64,000 nucleotides of DNA from Methylibium sp. Root1272 (GTDB lineage: Bacteria; Pseudomonadota; Gammaproteobacteria; Burkholderiales; Burkholderiaceae_C): contig NZ_LMDY01000001.1 in the NCBI RefSeq assembly GCF_001425905.1, positions 378,890 to 442,889 on the forward strand, written 5' to 3'. The notes beneath the pieces were generated by a model that saw nothing but the letters and a program-made list of their open reading frames with translations, did not search any database and had not been told where the DNA came from. Shown piece after piece: positions 9,623 through 19,305 of this stretch. Both the position numbers and the translations under genes were made by a program. The stretch's first letter is position 1. Each line of letters opens with the position of its first letter.

Positions 9623-11050
9623 ATGGTTTCCCGACGCAATTTCCTCGGCGGTGCCGGCGCGGTCACCGCGGCCGTCAGCGCCGCCGCCGTCAGCAAAGTC
9701 GCGATGGCCGCGCTGCCCGAGCCGGTGCTGCAGACCTCACCCGACACGATGCCGCCGCTGCTGCCCGCCACAGGCCGGCCCTACAACCCGGTCGTCACGC
9801 TCAACGGCTGGACGCTGCCCTGGCGCATGAACAACGGCGTCAAGGAGTTCCACCTGGTCGCCGAGCCGGTGGTGCGCGAGATGTCACCCGGCTTCAAGGC
9901 CCACCTGTGGGGCTACAACGGCCAGAGCCCGGGGCCGACGATCGAAGTGGTCGAGGGCGACCGCGTGCGCATCTTCGTCACCAACAAGCTGCCCGAGCAC
10001 ACCAGCATCCACTGGCACGGCCAGCGCCTGCCCAACGGCATGGACGGCGTGGCCGGGCTGAATCAGCCGGCCATTCCCTCGGGCAAGACCTTCGTCTACG
10101 AGTTCGTCGCGCGCCGCCCCGGCACCTTCATGTACCACCCGCATGCCGATGAGATGACGCAGATGGCGATGGGGATGATGGGCTTCTGGATCACGCATCC
10201 CAAGCAGAAGCACCCGCTGATCGACGAGGTCGACCGCGACTTCGTGTTCCTGCTCAATGCCTACGACATCGATCCTGGCGCCTACACGCCGAAGATCATG
10301 ACGATGCTGGACTTCAATCTGTGGAGTTGGAACAGCCGCGTGTTCCCGGGGATCGATACCTTGAACGTCCGCAAGAACGACAAGGTACGCATCCGCATCG
10401 GCAACCTGACGATGACCAATCATCCGATCCACCTGCACGGCCACGAGTTCCTCGTGACGGGGACGGATGGCGGCCCGACGCCCAAGAGCACGCGCTGGTA
10501 CGAGGTGACGACCGACGTGGCGGTGGGCCAGATGCGCCAGATCGAGTTCCTGGCCGACGAGGAAGGCGACTGGGCCTTCCACTGCCATAAGAGCCACCAC
10601 ACGATGAATGCGATGGGCCACGACGTGCCGACGATGATCGGCGTCGACCATCGCCAGGTCGTCAAGCAGATCACCAAGCTGGTGCCCGACTACATGGTGA
10701 TGGCCGAGCGCGGCATGGCCGACATGGCCGAGATGACGATGCCGCTGCCCGACAACACCGCGCCGATGATGACCGGCGACGGGCCGTTCGGCTCGGTCGA
10801 GATGGGCGGCATGTTCACGATGGTCAAGGTGCGCAAGGACCAGAAGCCGGGCGACTACAAGGACCCGGGCTGGTTCAAGCACCCGGCCGGCACGGTTGCC
10901 TACGAGTGGACCGGCGCGCTGGCCGAGCCGGCGCGCTTCAAGGCCGAGAGCGCCGGTGCGATGCCCGCGAAGAACATGCCGGCGACCGACATCGAAGTCC
11001 AGGTCCGCAAGCCGGTACGTGGCGGCGGCGGCGGACACGCCGGCCACTGA
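9623..11050 (+). CDS. Multicopper oxidase (copper resistance, CopA/CueO type)
   Basis: This 475-residue periplasmic enzyme probably oxidises Cu(I) to the less toxic Cu(II). The N-terminus carries a Tat signal (SRRNFLGGAGAV). The four copper-ligand blocks are present in order: IHWHGQ, MYHPHADE, HPIHLHGHEF and the type-1 site FHCHKSHHTMNAM with Cys321. Met-rich stretches (DEMTQMAMGMMGF; MADMAEMTMPL) could bind substrate copper. The tail ends GGGGGHAGH. ATG 9623 was chosen because the Tat motif starts there; a longer frame from 9584 lies inside the TolC gene. It is followed by a cupredoxin gene. Confidence 0.93.
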   Translation: MVSRRNFLGGAGAVTAAVSAAAVSKVAMAALPEPVLQTSPDTMPPLLPATGRPYNPVVTLNGWTLPWRMNNGVKEFHLVAEPVVREMSPGFKAHLWGYNGQSPGPTIEVVEGDRVRIFVTNKLPEHTSIHWHGQRLPNGMDGVAGLNQPAIPSGKTFVYEFVARRPGTFMYHPHADEMTQMAMGMMGFWITHPKQKHPLIDEVDRDFVFLLNAYDIDPGAYTPKIMTMLDFNLWSWNSRVFPGIDTLNVRKNDKVRIRIGNLTMTNHPIHLHGHEFLVTGTDGGPTPKSTRWYEVTTDVAVGQMRQIEFLADEEGDWAFHCHKSHHTMNAMGHDVPTMIGVDHRQVVKQITKLVPDYMVMAERGMADMAEMTMPLPDNTAPMMTGDGPFGSVEMGGMFTMVKVRKDQKPGDYKDPGWFKHPAGTVAYEWTGALAEPARFKAESAGAMPAKNMPATDIEVQVRKPVRGGGGGHAGH

Positions 11051-11088
11051 GCTTGCCATCACGAACCACCCACCCCAAGAGGACATCC

Positions 11089-11580
11089 ATGCCGAACATC
11101 AAGACCCTGCTGCTGGCGGCGCTGCTCGCTGCCTCCGGCGTCGCCCAGGCCCATGGCGAGGCGGACCACGCCAAGAAGCCCGCGGCCGTCATCAAGGAAC
11201 AGAAGGACTGGGGCATCGCCGGCGATGCCAAGGCCGCCAAGCGGACGGTCGAGGTGAAGATGCTGGACAGCATGCGCTTCAGCCCCGATCGGCTCGAGGT
11301 CAAGCAGGGCGAGACGGTCCGCTTCGTCGTCCGCAACGACGGCAAGGTGATGCATGAGTTCGTGATCGGCACCAAGGCCGAGAACGACGAGCATGCCGCG
11401 CTGATGATCAAGTTCCCGAACATGGAGCACGACGCGCCCTACATGGCGCACGTTGCCCCGGGCAAGACCGGCGAGATCGTCTGGACCTTCAACCGCGCGG
11501 GCGAGTTCGACTTCGCCTGCCTGATCGCCGGCCACTACCAGGCCGGCATGGTGGGCAAGATCGTGGTGGCGGCGCGATGA
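11089..11580 (+). CDS. Periplasmic cupredoxin (plastocyanin/azurin-like)
   Basis: This 163-residue protein has a signal peptide ending AQAHGEA. The cupredoxin fold is supported by the type-1 copper ligands: His in VMHEFVIG, then Cys-x4-His-x4-Met in CLIAGHYQAGM. It may pass electrons or copper to the neighbouring multicopper oxidase. ATG 11089 follows AAGAGGACATCC. The stop overlaps the start of the DUF411 gene by 4 bp (ATGA), so the two are translationally coupled. Confidence 0.92.
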   Translation: MPNIKTLLLAALLAASGVAQAHGEADHAKKPAAVIKEQKDWGIAGDAKAAKRTVEVKMLDSMRFSPDRLEVKQGETVRFVVRNDGKVMHEFVIGTKAENDEHAALMIKFPNMEHDAPYMAHVAPGKTGEIVWTFNRAGEFDFACLIAGHYQAGMVGKIVVAAR

Positions 11581-12044
11581 AGCGGCGGCGCCGTCTGATG
11601 CTCGCAGCCGCCTCGGTGGCCGTCCTGCAGCTGCTGTCGCCGGTGGTCGCGGCGCAGGGCCGCGGGCCGCTGGTGATGGTGTGGAAGAGTCCGACCTGCG
11701 GCTGCTGCAAGGACTGGATGCGGCATCTCGAGGCCGATGGCTTCGAGGTCCGCACGCACGACACCGGCAACACCGATGCGCGGGCGCGCCTGGGCATGCC
11801 GGTGGCCTACGGGTCCTGCCACACCGCCCAGGTGGGCGGCTACGCGATCGAAGGCCATGTGCCAGCCCGCGAGATCAAGCGGCTGCTGAAGGAACGCCCC
11901 GACGCCGTCGGGCTGGCGGTGCCGGCGATGCCGCGCGGCTCGCCGGGCATGGACGGCCCCGAGTACGGCGGTCACCAGGACCCCTACGACGTGCTGCTCG
12001 TCCGCAAGGACGGCCGCGTCACCCCTTACCAATCCTATCGATGA
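11577..12044 (+). CDS. DUF411 family metal-binding protein
   Basis: This 155-residue exported protein has a signal peptide at 1-26. The DUF411 core includes the thioredoxin-like SPTCGCCKDWMRHLEADGF with a CxxCC-type cluster, YGSCHTAQVGGYAIEGHVP with a third Cys, and the C-terminal DPYDVLLV. DUF411 proteins are common in copper and silver resistance operons and are thought to bind copper in the periplasm. The mature protein keeps the three Cys and several His and Met residues. It is coupled to the cupredoxin gene by a 4-bp overlap. Confidence 0.9.
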   Translation: MKRRRRLMLAAASVAVLQLLSPVVAAQGRGPLVMVWKSPTCGCCKDWMRHLEADGFEVRTHDTGNTDARARLGMPVAYGSCHTAQVGGYAIEGHVPAREIKRLLKERPDAVGLAVPAMPRGSPGMDGPEYGGHQDPYDVLLVRKDGRVTPYQSYR

Positions 12045-12054
12045 AGGAGTTTTC

Positions 12055-12408
12055 ATGAAGACCCAACTGCACACCCTGATCGCCGCCATCGCCTTCGCCG
12101 CATCGGCGGCTTCGCTGCCGGCACTGGCCGCGAACGACCACGGCTCGCATGGCTCGCATGGTGCCAAGGCCGCCGATGCCGCCACCGAGATGACCGACGG
12201 CGAGATCCGCAAGGTCGACAAGGAGAACGGCAAGCTGACGATCAAGCATGCCGAGATCAAGAGCCTGGACATGCCCGGCATGACCATGGTCTTCCAGGTC
12301 AAGGACAAGGCGATGCTCGACAAGGTTCAGGCCGGCGACAAGGTGAAGTTCAAGGCGGCCAACGAGTCGGGCAAGTTCACCGTCACCGAGCTCGAGGCGG
12401 TGAAGTGA
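12055..12408 (+). CDS. CusF-like periplasmic copper-binding protein
   Basis: This 117-residue protein has a signal peptide (cleavage near ALA-AND), a GSHGSHG His-rich linker, then an OB-like CusF domain. The copper ligands of CusF have spacing H-8-W-3-M-2-M. Here the spacing is kept as His65, Met73, Met76 and Met78, so the Trp is replaced by Met. CusF delivers Cu(I)/Ag(I) to the CusCBA pump; loss of the Trp cap could change metal selectivity. A second CusF-type domain, with Trp, is fused to the adaptor encoded at 14507. The ATG follows AAGGAG. Confidence 0.88.
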   Translation: MKTQLHTLIAAIAFAASAASLPALAANDHGSHGSHGAKAADAATEMTDGEIRKVDKENGKLTIKHAEIKSLDMPGMTMVFQVKDKAMLDKVQAGDKVKFKAANESGKFTVTELEAVK

Positions 12409-12457
12409 TCGGTCGTCACATCCACGCCAGCCTCGGGCGCGGCTGAGCGGAGGCGTC

Positions 12458-12661
12458 GTGGCCCACGAACTCCATGCCGTCGCCGGGCAGTCGCACGAGA
12501 CGCTGACGACGCTGCTGGTCGGCGGTGGCGCAGGTGCGGCACTGCTGATCGGCTTCGTGGCCTACCTCGTGTGGCGCGATCGCCGTCGTCCGCGGCGCGG
12601 CAGCCCGAAGCCGGGCGGCAAGAACCGGCTGCGCATACCGCGCGCCGGGCGGGCGCCGTGA
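12458..12661 (+). CDS. Hypothetical small membrane protein
   Basis: This 67-residue protein has a GTG start at 12458 preceded by GGAGG. A single transmembrane segment (LLVGGGAGAALLIGFVAYLVW) is followed by a basic tail rich in Arg/Pro, so the C-terminus should be cytoplasmic. No family recognised. It lies inside the copper operon between the CusF-like gene and a Cys-rich exported protein, which is the main reason to accept it together with the good ribosome site. Confidence 0.5.
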   Translation: MAHELHAVAGQSHETLTTLLVGGGAGAALLIGFVAYLVWRDRRRPRRGSPKPGGKNRLRIPRAGRAP

Positions 12662-12713
12662 GGCCGGTGCGGCGCGCGGTGCCGGTGGGTCCGATGTGGG
12701 CTAAGCTTTCGCC

Positions 12714-13127
12714 ATGGGTTTGAACCGCACGCTTCGGCGCTGGGTCGTCGGCGCCATGATGGCGGTGCTGCTGTTCGCGCAGCTCGCGACGGCGGCCTAC
12801 GCCTGCCCGGCGCAGGGTCAGGCCGGGGGCGGGAGCCCGCAATCCATGGCCGGCATGCCCTGTGCGGAGATGATGGCGGGCGCACAGCCGGTCGACGACG
12901 CGCAGCCGGGCCTGTGCCACGAGCACTGCCAGGCGGACACCGCGCAGCCGCCCGCCGATCCGGCGCAGTTCACCCATGTGCCCGCCGCAGCGATGGCGGG
13001 CTACTTCATCGTGTCGGTGCCGCTTGCGAAAGCGGACGCCGAGGGTCGCTGGTCGGCGCAGGAGCGCTGCCTCGATCGCGCGCCGCCAGACGACCACCGC
13101 GTCGTCCACTGCTGCTGGCGCATTTGA
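12714..13127 (+). CDS. Hypothetical exported Cys-rich protein
   Basis: This 137-residue protein has a signal-like N-terminus (VVGAMMAVLLFAQLATAAYA). The mature part contains repeated metal-ligand-like residues: MAGMPCAEMMAG, CHEHC and a terminal HCCWR. It resembles in style the protein at 7229, and the two may be distant relatives. It is probably a periplasmic metal-binding accessory of the RND system that follows. A TAAGCT hexamer at 12702-12707 ends 6 bp before the ATG with no Shine-Dalgarno sequence, so an internal promoter giving a leaderless transcript is possible. Confidence 0.58.
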   Translation: MGLNRTLRRWVVGAMMAVLLFAQLATAAYACPAQGQAGGGSPQSMAGMPCAEMMAGAQPVDDAQPGLCHEHCQADTAQPPADPAQFTHVPAAAMAGYFIVSVPLAKADAEGRWSAQERCLDRAPPDDHRVVHCCWRI

Positions 13128-13128
13128 T

Positions 13129-13191
13129 CTCCTGAAGTTCCGGCCTGAGGTGCGGGCGATGCCCGCACCGACCTCGTCCGATCTTCAGGAG
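13129..13191 (+). promoter_or_regulatory. Long imperfect hairpin covering the ribosome site of the next gene
   Basis: The outer arms CTCCTGAAG (13129-13137) and CTTCAGGAG (13183-13191) pair perfectly. The core GGTGCGGGC-GAT-GCCCGCACC (13149-13169) is a perfect 9-bp stem with a 3-base loop. The right outer arm contains AGGAG, the ribosome site of the TolC gene at 13197. There is no T-run, so this is not a typical terminator. It could instead limit translation or mark a processing point. Confidence 0.5.
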
Positions 13192-13196
13192 TGACC

Positions 13197-14510
13197 ATGA
13201 ATCCTCGTTTGCCGGTCGCGGCCGCACGCCTCGCGGTCTGCCGTGCGCTGCTGCTGCCGCTGCTGTTTCAGTGGCCGCTCGCCCAGGCGCTCGCCGCCAC
13301 GCCTCCCGCGCTGCCCCTCGATGCCGCCGTGGGCATCGCCACCCGCCATGCCCGTCAGGTCGATGCGATGACCGCCCAGGTCCGTGCCGCGCGGGAGCGG
13401 ACCGTGGCGGCCGGACAGCGCCCCGATCCGGTCCTCAAGCTCGGTCTGAACAACCTGCCGATCGACGGCCCGGACCGGTTCAGCGTCACGCGCGACTTCA
13501 TGACGATGCGCTCGGTCGGACTGATGCAGGAGTTCACCCGCGCCGACAAGCGTGCAGCACGCGGCGCGCGGGCCGAGCGCGACGTGGCGCTGGCCGAGGC
13601 CGAGCGCCGGCAGGCGGTGGCCGCGGTGCAGCGCGACGCGGCGCTGGCCTGGCTGGACCGCTCCTTCGCCGAGTCGGTGCGCGAGCAGTTGTTCGGGCAG
13701 ATCGCGCAGGCCGGCCAGCAGGTGCAGGCGGCTGAAGCGGTGTACCGCAGTGGCCGGGGCAGCCAGGCCGACGTGTACGCCGCGCGCAGCGAGGTCGAGG
13801 GACTGCGCGACCGGCTCGACGAGGCCGAGCGCGACATCGAGGTTGCGACCGCGCGGCTGGCGCGCTACGTCGGCGACGCGGCCAATGAGCCGTTGGGCTC
13901 GCGACCGGCTTTTGTGCTCCCCGCGTGGCTGGCGGTGGATGGGGCCGTCGCGCTCGACGCACTGCCCGACATCGCGGCCCGCCGCGAGCAGGAAGCCGCT
14001 GCGGTGGCCGATGCGCAGGTGGCCGACGCCGAGCGGCAGGCCGACTGGAGCGTGGAGCTGATGTACAGCCAGCGCGGCACGGCCTACTCGAACATGGTCT
14101 CGATCAATCTGTCGGTGCCGCTGCAGTGGGACCGTGCGAGGCGCCAGGATCGCGAGCACGCCGCGACGCTCGCGCGGATCGACGAGGCGCAGGCCCGGCG
14201 CGAGGATGCCGAGCGCGCCGTCCAGGCCGATCTCCAGTCCGGGCAGCGGGCCTGGCGCAGCCACGAGCGCCGCTTGCGCCGCCACGACGAAGCCCTGCTG
14301 CCGCTGGCCGAGCAGCGAGCCGCTGCGGCGCTGAGCGCCTATGCAGCCGGCAGCGGCACGCTCGCCGCCGTGTTCGAAGCGCGCCGCAACGCGCTGCAGG
14401 TCCATCTGGACCGCCTGTCCATCGAGGCCGACATCGCTCGCCTCTGGGCTCAACTGAACTTCCTGATGCCGCAGCCCGACGGCCAGGCCCTTCCGAGGAG
14501 CACGCCATGA
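13197..14510 (+). CDS. cusC: TolC-family outer-membrane protein (CusC/CzcC-like)
   Basis: This 437-residue protein has an N-terminal signal peptide and an outer-membrane-factor helical layout. The first repeat contains PDPVLKLGLNNLPIDGPDRF, MTMRSVGLMQEFTRADKRAA is typical of the OMF partner of heavy-metal RND pumps, and the last repeat is near AALSAYAAGSGTLAAVFEAR. It would form the outer-membrane duct for CusBA. ATG 13197 follows AGGAG; GTG 13191 lies too close to it. The stop overlaps the adaptor start by 4 bp. No lipobox is visible, unlike the OMF at 8155. Confidence 0.88.
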   Translation: MNPRLPVAAARLAVCRALLLPLLFQWPLAQALAATPPALPLDAAVGIATRHARQVDAMTAQVRAARERTVAAGQRPDPVLKLGLNNLPIDGPDRFSVTRDFMTMRSVGLMQEFTRADKRAARGARAERDVALAEAERRQAVAAVQRDAALAWLDRSFAESVREQLFGQIAQAGQQVQAAEAVYRSGRGSQADVYAARSEVEGLRDRLDEAERDIEVATARLARYVGDAANEPLGSRPAFVLPAWLAVDGAVALDALPDIAARREQEAAAVADAQVADAERQADWSVELMYSQRGTAYSNMVSINLSVPLQWDRARRQDREHAATLARIDEAQARREDAERAVQADLQSGQRAWRSHERRLRRHDEALLPLAEQRAAAALSAYAAGSGTLAAVFEARRNALQVHLDRLSIEADIARLWAQLNFLMPQPDGQALPRSTP

Positions 14511-16114
14511 TGCTGCGCAATGTCCTGATCGCTACGGCCGTGCTGGGCGCCGGCGGCTACGCACTCCACCAGTTCGGCATGATGCAGGGCAGGGCCGAGT
14601 CCGGTCCAGCCGCCTCCGTGGCGACGACACCCGTGGAAGACCCGACCAGCAGCGTCGCCGCTGGCGAGGCCGCGACACGGCGCCACATCGAGCAGGGTCT
14701 GAAGGCCGGCGAGGTCGACCCGGCCACCGGCAAGCCCATCCTCTACTACCACGACCCGATGGTGCCCGGTAAGCGCTTCGATGCGCCGGCCAAGTCGCCC
14801 TTCATGGACATGATGCTGGTGCCGGTCTACGGCGGCGCCGGCGGCGATGACCAGGGCACGGTGACGGTGAGCCCGCGCATCCAGCAGAACCTCGGCGTGC
14901 GCACCGCGGTAGTCGAAGAGGGCGCGCTGCAAGCGATGGTCAGCGCGGTCGGCAGCATCGCCTGGAACGAGCGCGACCAGTCGGTGGTGCAGGCGCGAGC
15001 CACGGGCTACCTCGAGAAGCTGCATGTGCGGGCGACGCTCGACCGCGTCCGCGCCGGCCAGCCCTTCGCCGAGCTCTACGTGCCCGACTGGGTGGCGGCC
15101 CAGGAGGAATACCTCGCCGTGCGCCGCATCGCGCCGGGCGACGCGGCCCTCGCGGCCGCGGCGCGCCAGCGCCTGCTGCTGGCCGGCATGAGCGAGGCCC
15201 AGGTCGCGCGCGTCGAAGCGGCCGGCGCGGTGCAACCGCGCGTCACGCTCGTCGCGCCGTCGAGCGGCGTGGTGGCCGAACTCGTGGCCCGCGAGGGCAT
15301 GACGGTGAGCGCCGGGATGATGCTCGCGCGCATCAACGGCCTGGCCAGTGTCTGGGCGCTGGCCGAGCTGCCCGAAAGCCAGGCCGCGCTGGTGCGCCCC
15401 GGCAGCCAGGTCGAGGCGCGCAGCCCCGGCGTCCCGGGCTCGGTGTTCCGCGGCAGCGTGCAGGCGCTGCTGCCCGAGGTGAGCCCGGCCACGCGCACGC
15501 TGAAGGCGAGGGTGCAGTTCGCCAACCCCGAAGGCCGGCTGGTGCCGGGACTGTTCGTCACGATGCAGTTCATGGACACGCGCGCCGAGAAGGCGCTGCT
15601 GGTGCCGACCGAAGCCGTGATCCAGACCGGCCGGCGCGCGGTGGTGATGGTGGCCGAGGACGGGGGGCGCTTCGCGCCGGTCGATGTGGAGACCGGCCTG
15701 GAGACCGGCGGCCGGACCGAGATCAAGCGCGGCTTGAAGGCCGGGCAGCGCGTCGTCGTCTCGTCGCAGTTCCTGATCGACTCCGAGGCGAGCCTGAAAG
15801 GCGTGGAAGCGCGGCTGAACCAGGACCCGGCCCCGAGCGCCGCCGACAAGGCCGAGCGCCACCGCGGCGAGGCGCTGATCGAGGCCCTGGGCCGCGACAC
15901 CGTGACGCTCAGCCACGGGCCGGTGCCGAGCCTCCAGTGGGACGCGATGACGATGGAGTTCAGGCTGCCGCCGCCGAATCAGCGACCGCGCGGCCTGGAG
16001 GCCGGCGACCGGGTCGACTTCGAGTTCTACATGCACCCCGATGACGGGCCGACGGTGACGCGGCTCACGCTGCTGCCGCCAGCGGTGCCGGCAGCCGCAG
16101 GAGCCTCGCGATGA
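14507..16114 (+). CDS. cusB: RND periplasmic adaptor CusB with C-terminal CusF domain
   Basis: This 535-residue membrane fusion protein has an N-terminal anchor and a small heavy-metal-binding domain at about residues 79-105 ([16 protein letters not shown], then [12 protein letters not shown]). The barrel-sandwich/lipoyl and hairpin region ([27 protein letters not shown]) is followed by the beta-barrel domains. The C-terminal 70 residues match CusF: His470, Trp478, Met481 and Met483 keep the exact H-8-W-3-M-2-M ligand spacing ([12 protein letters not shown]). It bridges CusA and CusC and probably hands Cu(I)/Ag(I) to the pump. Both ends overlap neighbours by 4 bp, so cusCBA is a tightly coupled unit. 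Confidence 0.94.
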   Translation: MMLRNVLIATAVLGAGGYALHQFGMMQGRAESGPAASVATTPVEDPTSSVAAGEAATRRHIEQGLKAGEVDPATGKPILYYHDPMVPGKRFDAPAKSPFMDMMLVPVYGGAGGDDQGTVTVSPRIQQNLGVRTAVVEEGALQAMVSAVGSIAWNERDQSVVQARATGYLEKLHVRATLDRVRAGQPFAELYVPDWVAAQEEYLAVRRIAPGDAALAAAARQRLLLAGMSEAQVARVEAAGAVQPRVTLVAPSSGVVAELVAREGMTVSAGMMLARINGLASVWALAELPESQAALVRPGSQVEARSPGVPGSVFRGSVQALLPEVSPATRTLKARVQFANPEGRLVPGLFVTMQFMDTRAEKALLVPTEAVIQTGRRAVVMVAEDGGRFAPVDVETGLETGGRTEIKRGLKAGQRVVVSSQFLIDSEASLKGVEARLNQDPAPSAADKAERHRGEALIEALGRDTVTLSHGPVPSLQWDAMTMEFRLPPPNQRPRGLEAGDRVDFEFYMHPDDGPTVTRLTLLPPAVPAAAGASR

Positions 16115-19100
16115 TCACCGCGCTGATCCGCTGGTCGCTCGTCAACCGCTTCCTGGTGCTGCTGGCGACGCTGCTCGTCACCGCCTGGGGGCTGTGGGCC
16201 GTGCAGCGCGCGCCGCTCGACGCGTTGCCCGACCTGTCGGACGTGCAGGTCATCATCCGCACCACCTACCCGGGCCAGGCGCCACGCATCGTCGAGAACC
16301 AGGTCACCTACCCGCTGACGACGACCATGCTGTCGGTTCCGGGGGCCAAGGTCGTGCGCGGCTACTCCTTCTTCGGCGACAGCTTCGTCTACGTGCTGTT
16401 CGAGGACGGCACCGACCCCTACTGGGCGCGCTCGCGGGTGCTGGAGTACCTGAACCAGGTGCAGTCGCGCCTGCCCGCCGCGGCCAAGCCGGCGCTCGGA
16501 CCGGATGCGACAGGGGTGGGCTGGATCTACCAGTACGCGCTGGTCGACCGCAGCGGCAGCATGGACGCTGGACAGCTGCGCGCGCTGCAGGACTGGTTCC
16601 TCAAGTACGAGCTGAAGACGGTGCCGAACGTCGCAGAGGTCGCTTCGGTCGGCGGCATGGTGCGCCAGTACCAAGTGCTGCTCGACCCCGACAAACTGGC
16701 GGCCTACAACATCCCGCACGGCGCGGTCATCGACGCGATCCGCAAGGCCAACCAGGAGGCCGGCGGCTCGGTGCTGGAGCTGGGCGAGGCCGAGTACGTG
16801 GTGCGCGCCTCGGGCCTGCTGGCGACGCTGGACGACTTCCGCCGGATCCCGCTGAATGCCACCGACGCCGGCGTCAGCGTGCGCCTGGGCGACGTGGCGC
16901 GCATCCAGGTCGGGCCCGAGATGCGGCGCGGCATCGGCGAGCTCGACGGCGAGGGCGAAGCCACCGGCGGCGTGATCGTGATGCGCTCGGGCAAGAACGC
17001 GCTGGAGACGATTGCCGCCGTCAAGGCCAAGATCGCCTCGCTGCAGGCCGGCCTGCCGAAGGGCGTCGAGATCGTGCCCACCTACGACCGCTCCAGCCTT
17101 ATCGAACGGGCCGTCGAGAACCTGAGCCACAAGCTGATCGAGGAGTTCATCGTCGTCGCATTGGTGTGCGTGGTGTTCCTGTTCCACCTGCGCTCGGCCT
17201 TCGTGGCTATCGTCACGCTGCCGCTCGGCATCCTGGCGAGCTTCATCGTCATGCACTACCAGGGGGTCAACGCCAACGTGATGTCGCTGGGCGGCATTGC
17301 GATTGCGATCGGCGCAATGGTCGACGCGGCGGTGGTGATGATCGAGAACGCGCACAAGCACATCGAGGCCTGGCGACACGAGCATCCGGGCGAAGACCTG
17401 CAAGGCGAGGCGCAGTGGCGCGTGGTCGGCGACGCCGCGGTCGAGGTCGGCCCGGCGCTGTTCTTCTCGCTGCTGATCATCACGCTGAGCTTCGTCCCGG
17501 TGTTCACGCTGGAGGCGCAGGAGGGGCGCCTCTTCTCGCCGCTGGCCTACACCAAGACCTACGCGATGGCGGCCTCGGCGGGGCTGGCGGTGACGCTGGT
17601 GCCGGTGCTGATGGGCTGGTTGATCCGCGGCCGCATCCCCGACGAGCGGCGCAACCCGCTGAATCGCGCGCTGATCGCCGCCTACCGCCCGCTGCTCGAC
17701 GGCGTGCTGGCCTGGCCGAAGACGACGATCGCCGTCGCGCTGCTGCTGCTCGCCAGCACCGCTTGGCCGATCCTGAAGATCGGGGGCGAGTTCATGCCGC
17801 CGCTCGACGAGGGCGACCTGCTCTACATGCCGACCGCGCTGCCCGGCCTGTCGGCCGGCAAGGCGGCCGAGCTGCTGCAGCAGACCGACCGGCTGATCAA
17901 GACCCTGCCGGAAGTGGCGTCGGTCTATGGCAAGGCCGGCCGCGCCGAGACGGCCACCGACCCGGCACCGCTGGAGATGTTCGAGACCACGATCCAGTTC
18001 AAGCCCAAGAGCGAGTGGCGCGACGGGATGACGAGCGACAGGCTGGTCGAGGAACTGGACCGCATCGTCAAGGTGCCCGGCCTGTCGAACATCTGGGTGC
18101 CGCCGATCCGCAACCGCATCGACATGCTGGCCACCGGCATCAAGAGTCCGGTCGGCATCAAGGTGGCCGGCACCGATCTGGCGGAGATCGACCGCATCGC
18201 CGGTGAGATCGAGAAGGCCGTGAAGGGCATACCCGGCGTCAGCAGCGCGCTGGCCGAGCGGCTGACCGGCGGACGCTATGTCGACGTGAACATCAACCGC
18301 GACGCGGCGGCACGCTACGGCATGAACATCAGTGACGTGCAGTCGGTGATTGCCTCGGCGGTCGGTGGCGACAACGTCGGCGAGACGGTGGAAGGTCTGC
18401 AGCGCTTCCCGATCAACGTGCGCTACCCGCGCGAGGTCCGCGACTCGCTGCAGAAGCTGCGCCAACTGCCCGTCCTCACGCCGCGTGGTGCACGCATCGT
18501 GCTGTCCGACGTGGCCGAACTGCGCATCACCGACGGCCCGCCGATGCTGCGCAGCGAGAACGCGCGCCTGGCCGGCTTCGTCTATGTCGACATCCGCGGG
18601 CGCGACCTGAAGTCGGCGGTCCAGGACATGCAGCGGGCGGTGGCCGAGCAGGTGAAGCTCGCGCCGGGCTACTCGGTCTCGTGGTCGGGGCAGTTCGAGT
18701 TCCTGGAGCGCGCGACGGCCAGGCTGAAGGTGGTGGTGCCCTTCACGCTCGGCATCATCTTCATCCTGCTCTACCTGACCTTCCGGCGCTTCGACGAGGC
18801 GCTGCTGATCCTGGCGACGCTGCCCTTCGCGCTGATCGGCGGCTTCTGGCTGCTCTATGGGCTGGGCTACAACCTGAGCGTGGCCGGTGCCATCGGCTTC
18901 ATCGCGCTGGCCGGCGTGGCGGCCGAGTTCGGCGTCATCATGCTGCTCTACCTGAAGCAGGCCTGGGAAGCGCGGCTGGCGCGTGGCCAAAGCAGCGACG
19001 ACGCACTGCTCGACGCGATCCGCGAAGGCGCGGTGCTGCGCGTGCGGCCGAAGGCGATGACGGTGGCCGTCATCATCGCCGGCCTGCTGCCGATCATGTT

Positions 19101-19248
19101 CGGCGGCGGCACCGGCTCCGAGGTGATGCAGCGCATCGCCGCGCCGATGGTCGGCGGCATGGTGACGGCGCCGCTGCTGTCGATGTTCGTGGTACCGGCG
19201 GTGTACCGCTTGTTGCGCGGTCGGCGCGGCTCGGGCGCGTCGTCCTAG
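16111..19248 (+). CDS. cusA: Cu(I)/Ag(I) RND efflux transporter CusA
   Basis: This 1045-residue inner-membrane proton-driven pump has 12 predicted transmembrane segments and two large periplasmic loops. The TM4 signature is [20 protein letters not shown], typical of the monovalent-copper HME group. The three substrate Met residues of E. coli CusA fall at identical numbers here: Met573 ([11 protein letters not shown]), Met623 (APLEMFET) and Met672 ([13 protein letters not shown]). It forms the tripartite pump with the upstream cusB and cusC. It is the last gene of the plus-strand copper operon and converges on a czcE-like gene. Confidence 0.96.
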   Translation: MITALIRWSLVNRFLVLLATLLVTAWGLWAVQRAPLDALPDLSDVQVIIRTTYPGQAPRIVENQVTYPLTTTMLSVPGAKVVRGYSFFGDSFVYVLFEDGTDPYWARSRVLEYLNQVQSRLPAAAKPALGPDATGVGWIYQYALVDRSGSMDAGQLRALQDWFLKYELKTVPNVAEVASVGGMVRQYQVLLDPDKLAAYNIPHGAVIDAIRKANQEAGGSVLELGEAEYVVRASGLLATLDDFRRIPLNATDAGVSVRLGDVARIQVGPEMRRGIGELDGEGEATGGVIVMRSGKNALETIAAVKAKIASLQAGLPKGVEIVPTYDRSSLIERAVENLSHKLIEEFIVVALVCVVFLFHLRSAFVAIVTLPLGILASFIVMHYQGVNANVMSLGGIAIAIGAMVDAAVVMIENAHKHIEAWRHEHPGEDLQGEAQWRVVGDAAVEVGPALFFSLLIITLSFVPVFTLEAQEGRLFSPLAYTKTYAMAASAGLAVTLVPVLMGWLIRGRIPDERRNPLNRALIAAYRPLLDGVLAWPKTTIAVALLLLASTAWPILKIGGEFMPPLDEGDLLYMPTALPGLSAGKAAELLQQTDRLIKTLPEVASVYGKAGRAETATDPAPLEMFETTIQFKPKSEWRDGMTSDRLVEELDRIVKVPGLSNIWVPPIRNRIDMLATGIKSPVGIKVAGTDLAEIDRIAGEIEKAVKGIPGVSSALAERLTGGRYVDVNINRDAAARYGMNISDVQSVIASAVGGDNVGETVEGLQRFPINVRYPREVRDSLQKLRQLPVLTPRGARIVLSDVAELRITDGPPMLRSENARLAGFVYVDIRGRDLKSAVQDMQRAVAEQVKLAPGYSVSWSGQFEFLERATARLKVVVPFTLGIIFILLYLTFRRFDEALLILATLPFALIGGFWLLYGLGYNLSVAGAIGFIALAGVAAEFGVIMLLYLKQAWEARLARGQSSDDALLDAIREGAVLRVRPKAMTVAVIIAGLLPIMFGGGTGSEVMQRIAAPMVGGMVTAPLLSMFVVPAVYRLLRGRRGSGASS

Positions 19249-19263
19249 TTTCGCAGCGCGCGA

Positions 19264-19296
19264 CCGGCGCGGCTGTCCCTGGGCAGCACGCGCCGG
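19264..19296. terminator. Weak inverted repeat between convergent metal operons
   Basis: Arms CCGGCGCG (19264-19271) and CGCGCCGG (19289-19296) flank a 17-base loop in the 57-bp gap between cusA and the convergent czcE-like gene. There is no T-run. It may act as a bidirectional transcription stop; position is the main argument. Confidence 0.3.
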
Positions 19297-19305
19297 CCAA
19301 CGTGA

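Noticed and set aside
16027-18990. 987-codon open frame antisense to cusA
   Set aside because: It is the reverse shadow of a clear CusA gene in GC-rich DNA; its translation is low-complexity Gln/Arg/His/Asp without any domain.
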